Shown here piece after piece: positions 62,171 through 64,000 of a stretch of DNA of 64,000 bases (the first letter of the stretch is position 1; each line of letters opens with the position of its first letter). Origin of the DNA: Cryptomeria japonica. Lineage: Eukaryota; Streptophyta; Pinopsida; Cupressales; Cupressaceae. The notes below the pieces were generated by a model. That model was not told the DNA's origin. It saw only the letters and a list, made by a program, of their open reading frames with translations, and ran no database searches. The translations under genes and the position numbers were made by a program. Where the stretch lies: contig NC_081410.1 of NCBI RefSeq assembly GCF_030272615.1, positions 125,479,640 to 125,543,639 on the forward strand, in the 5' to 3' direction.

Positions 62171-64000
62171 GTCAATATGAAATGCAATATTTTTAGGGGA
62201 TTTTAATTTTAAGATTGATGTATGCAACTAATGCAACCTAAAAGGATGAAAATGCAACTTATTTTTTTGATTTTTCAAAGGTTTGGACAAACTCTTGGAA
62301 TGCAAACCTAAAGATGCAACTTTGGGAAAATTAAATGAAGCCAAGACCTTAAAAGGACAAGAGGAAAAAGGACAAAATGATAATAGGACAAATGACAATG
62401 TCTCGCCTATATGCTTGGATACTAAGCTAGGTTTGACAAAATGATGTTGATGACAAAAGAATAAATGTTGGACAAGGTCAAGCCTCCCTAACAATGACTT
62501 AGGGTTTAATCTAAAGATTTGAATCTTTAAAGTTTGGCAAAACCTAATTTTGAGACTATTATGCAAAAGGACAATAAATATGATGAGGACCTAGAGTATG
62601 GACCCAAGATATGATATGAATATGACCTATTGACATGAAATGAAATGACTCAACTTATTACGCAATGATATGAGCTAATGCAAGAGAAGGATATGCAAGA
62701 AAATAATATGACCTAAGTGAAGACCTAATTTTGGGATGATAATGATAATGCAAGATTGCAACCTAAGTGAAAACCTAGCTTAGGTATGACAATGCAATGA
62801 AGACTTAGGGAAATGATTCTAAACCTAAGTGCAAAATGAGGACGCTTGCAATGAAATGGACTAAAATGAAGGAAGATGACAATATGTCCTAAGACCTAAG
62901 TTGGACTATGCAAAACCTAGCCCTAAGTGACATGAATGTTGAAACAAGGGTACCCAATCTTTTAACAAGCCATGTTGATAAAATATTTGCAAATTGTTGG
63001 ATGAGTACTTTGAAGTTCTTTGGACCAAGTTTGACTTTGTTTGAAGTTTGTTTGGACAATTGAAACTTGGTTTTTGACTTGTTCAATATTCTTTGAACTT
63101 TGAAAACTTGTTTACTTTTGAAAAACAAGGTTGTTTATGACCACTTGTGACAGTTGATTTTAATTCAACCTTTAACAAGCATAGAAGACAAGATGTTTGT
63201 TTGACTTTGACCCAAAACACTCATGCACCTTCAACAACAAATCCTATGGCTGGCAAGGACAATAGTCGTTGGATCTCACTTAGTTTCCTAGCTATGCCTA
63301 CTCAAAGTGAATACTTAGATGCTTGACCCCGTTGGCTCCCCTTTACGACTTTCACTTCTCTGGGGCAGCCAAGCATCAGTTCCTATGAAAACTCCCCATG
63401 GCAAACTTTGTATCTCTACTAAGAGTCGTAAAAGTGTGAGATGGCATCAGAGGTCTGACCTCTTATACCAATGACTAGAAGGTTTTTTTTGGTCTCTAAG
63501 CACAAAGTTTTTTAGTCGGGGCATCCATTCGGGTGGGCATAGATCCAGCAAATTTAATCATCGTTATGCCATTCCAGCACCTGTTGCTTACAACTTTCGT
63601 TGCAAACACAGTTATTTAGAGTGGTTTGGAAGAGCTTGGCCTTAGCCCGTCACCACTTTGGGTTGTTCCCTCTCACCAATGCCTATGCGAAGTGCCAGGA
63701 AAATCAGGAGGCAGGCCCACTTCTAAGGGTAAAAACACACATACCATACATGGTATTCACTAACCCTTAGAAAACGAAGTGTGCAACTATTCTAAAAATC
63801 ACAAACACTCGGTTTTGATAAGATTCTTTGACCGCGTCCTGCACCAAATCAATTAGTAGTTTCAATGAAATCATTTTCCCACGAATGCCAATATGCTACA
63901 CAAATCATCAATAAAATGTCCAATTTGTACCCCTAATTAGAAAGCTAGATGAAGATTGTGGGGTTAATTTTAATGCCTTATGAATTGAAATGAGATTTTG
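62171..64000. other. Unassigned; possible E2 leader region
   Basis: 62590-62900 repeats the motif gacctaa(g/t)tg several times in a low-G stretch. 63220-63800 is less AT-rich and on the minus strand contains tggtataagaggtcagac at about 63460, vaguely like a primer site but not convincing. No ORF with motifs and no LTR edge was seen. Confidence 0.35.

Noticed and set aside
63440-63480. Possible tRNA-Met-type primer site on the minus strand (tggtataagaggtcagac)
   Set aside because: Too many mismatches to TGGTATCAGAGC and no LTR edge next to it.

Overview
The window is plant nuclear DNA, most likely from a large, repeat-rich seed-plant genome such as a gymnosperm. The evidence is indirect: AT-rich sequence, plant Ty1/copia and Ty3/gypsy chromovirus polyproteins, a plant mobile domain (PMD) protein, long CT/GA microsatellites, and old, nested, decayed retroelements. 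I found no intact host gene, tRNA, rRNA or CRISPR array. Nearly everything I can explain is mobile-element sequence.

Layout. 1-8.2 kb: small duplicated repeats, three polypyrimidine-rich units that may be one family of small Helitron-like elements, a miniature LTR retrotransposon (TRIM, 3135-3478) and an AT-rich tandem array. 8.27-32.0 kb: one old minus-strand LTR element (here X), flanked by GATTA on both sides, whose two LTRs were each split by a later insertion. The left LTR holds a Ty3/gypsy chromovirus (G, 9559-20973). G holds a 5.1-kb LTR-like insertion (S, 13561-18685), and S holds a short SINE with a 17-bp target duplication. The right LTR holds a 9.5-kb non-autonomous LTR element (E1, 22465-31921). 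Each X LTR preserves the empty site of the insertion in the other. 32.3-32.9 kb: a fourth polypyrimidine unit. 35.0-43.8 kb: E3, a minus-strand gag-only element with 2.2-kb LTRs. 43.8-49.4 kb: unassigned. 49421-55295: a complete but dead Ty1/copia element flanked by CTAAG. 55.9 kb to about 62 kb or beyond: E2, a minus-strand relative of E1 whose 5' LTR I cannot find.

The most unusual part is the E1/E2 family. Both copies carry, in place of pol, a long sense-strand proline/serine-rich ORF that I do not recognise and that is conserved in frame between two diverged copies. E1 also carries an antisense PMD gene (29600-27786) in a segment of about 2.8 kb that E2 lacks and that is flanked by a 10-bp direct repeat. 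This PMD reading frame runs about 600 codons with no frameshift but about 19 premature stops. The E1 LTRs differ at only about 29 of 1526 positions by hand count, so the PMD copy was probably already dead when E1 inserted.

Nothing here acts as a pathway. Coding fragments belong to gag, protease, integrase, reverse transcriptase, RNase H and chromodomain modules of separate elements. Many in-frame stops look like C-to-T decay of Gln, Arg and Trp codons, as expected for heavily methylated repeats. All boundaries come from reading by eye; percent identities were not computed unless stated as a hand count.
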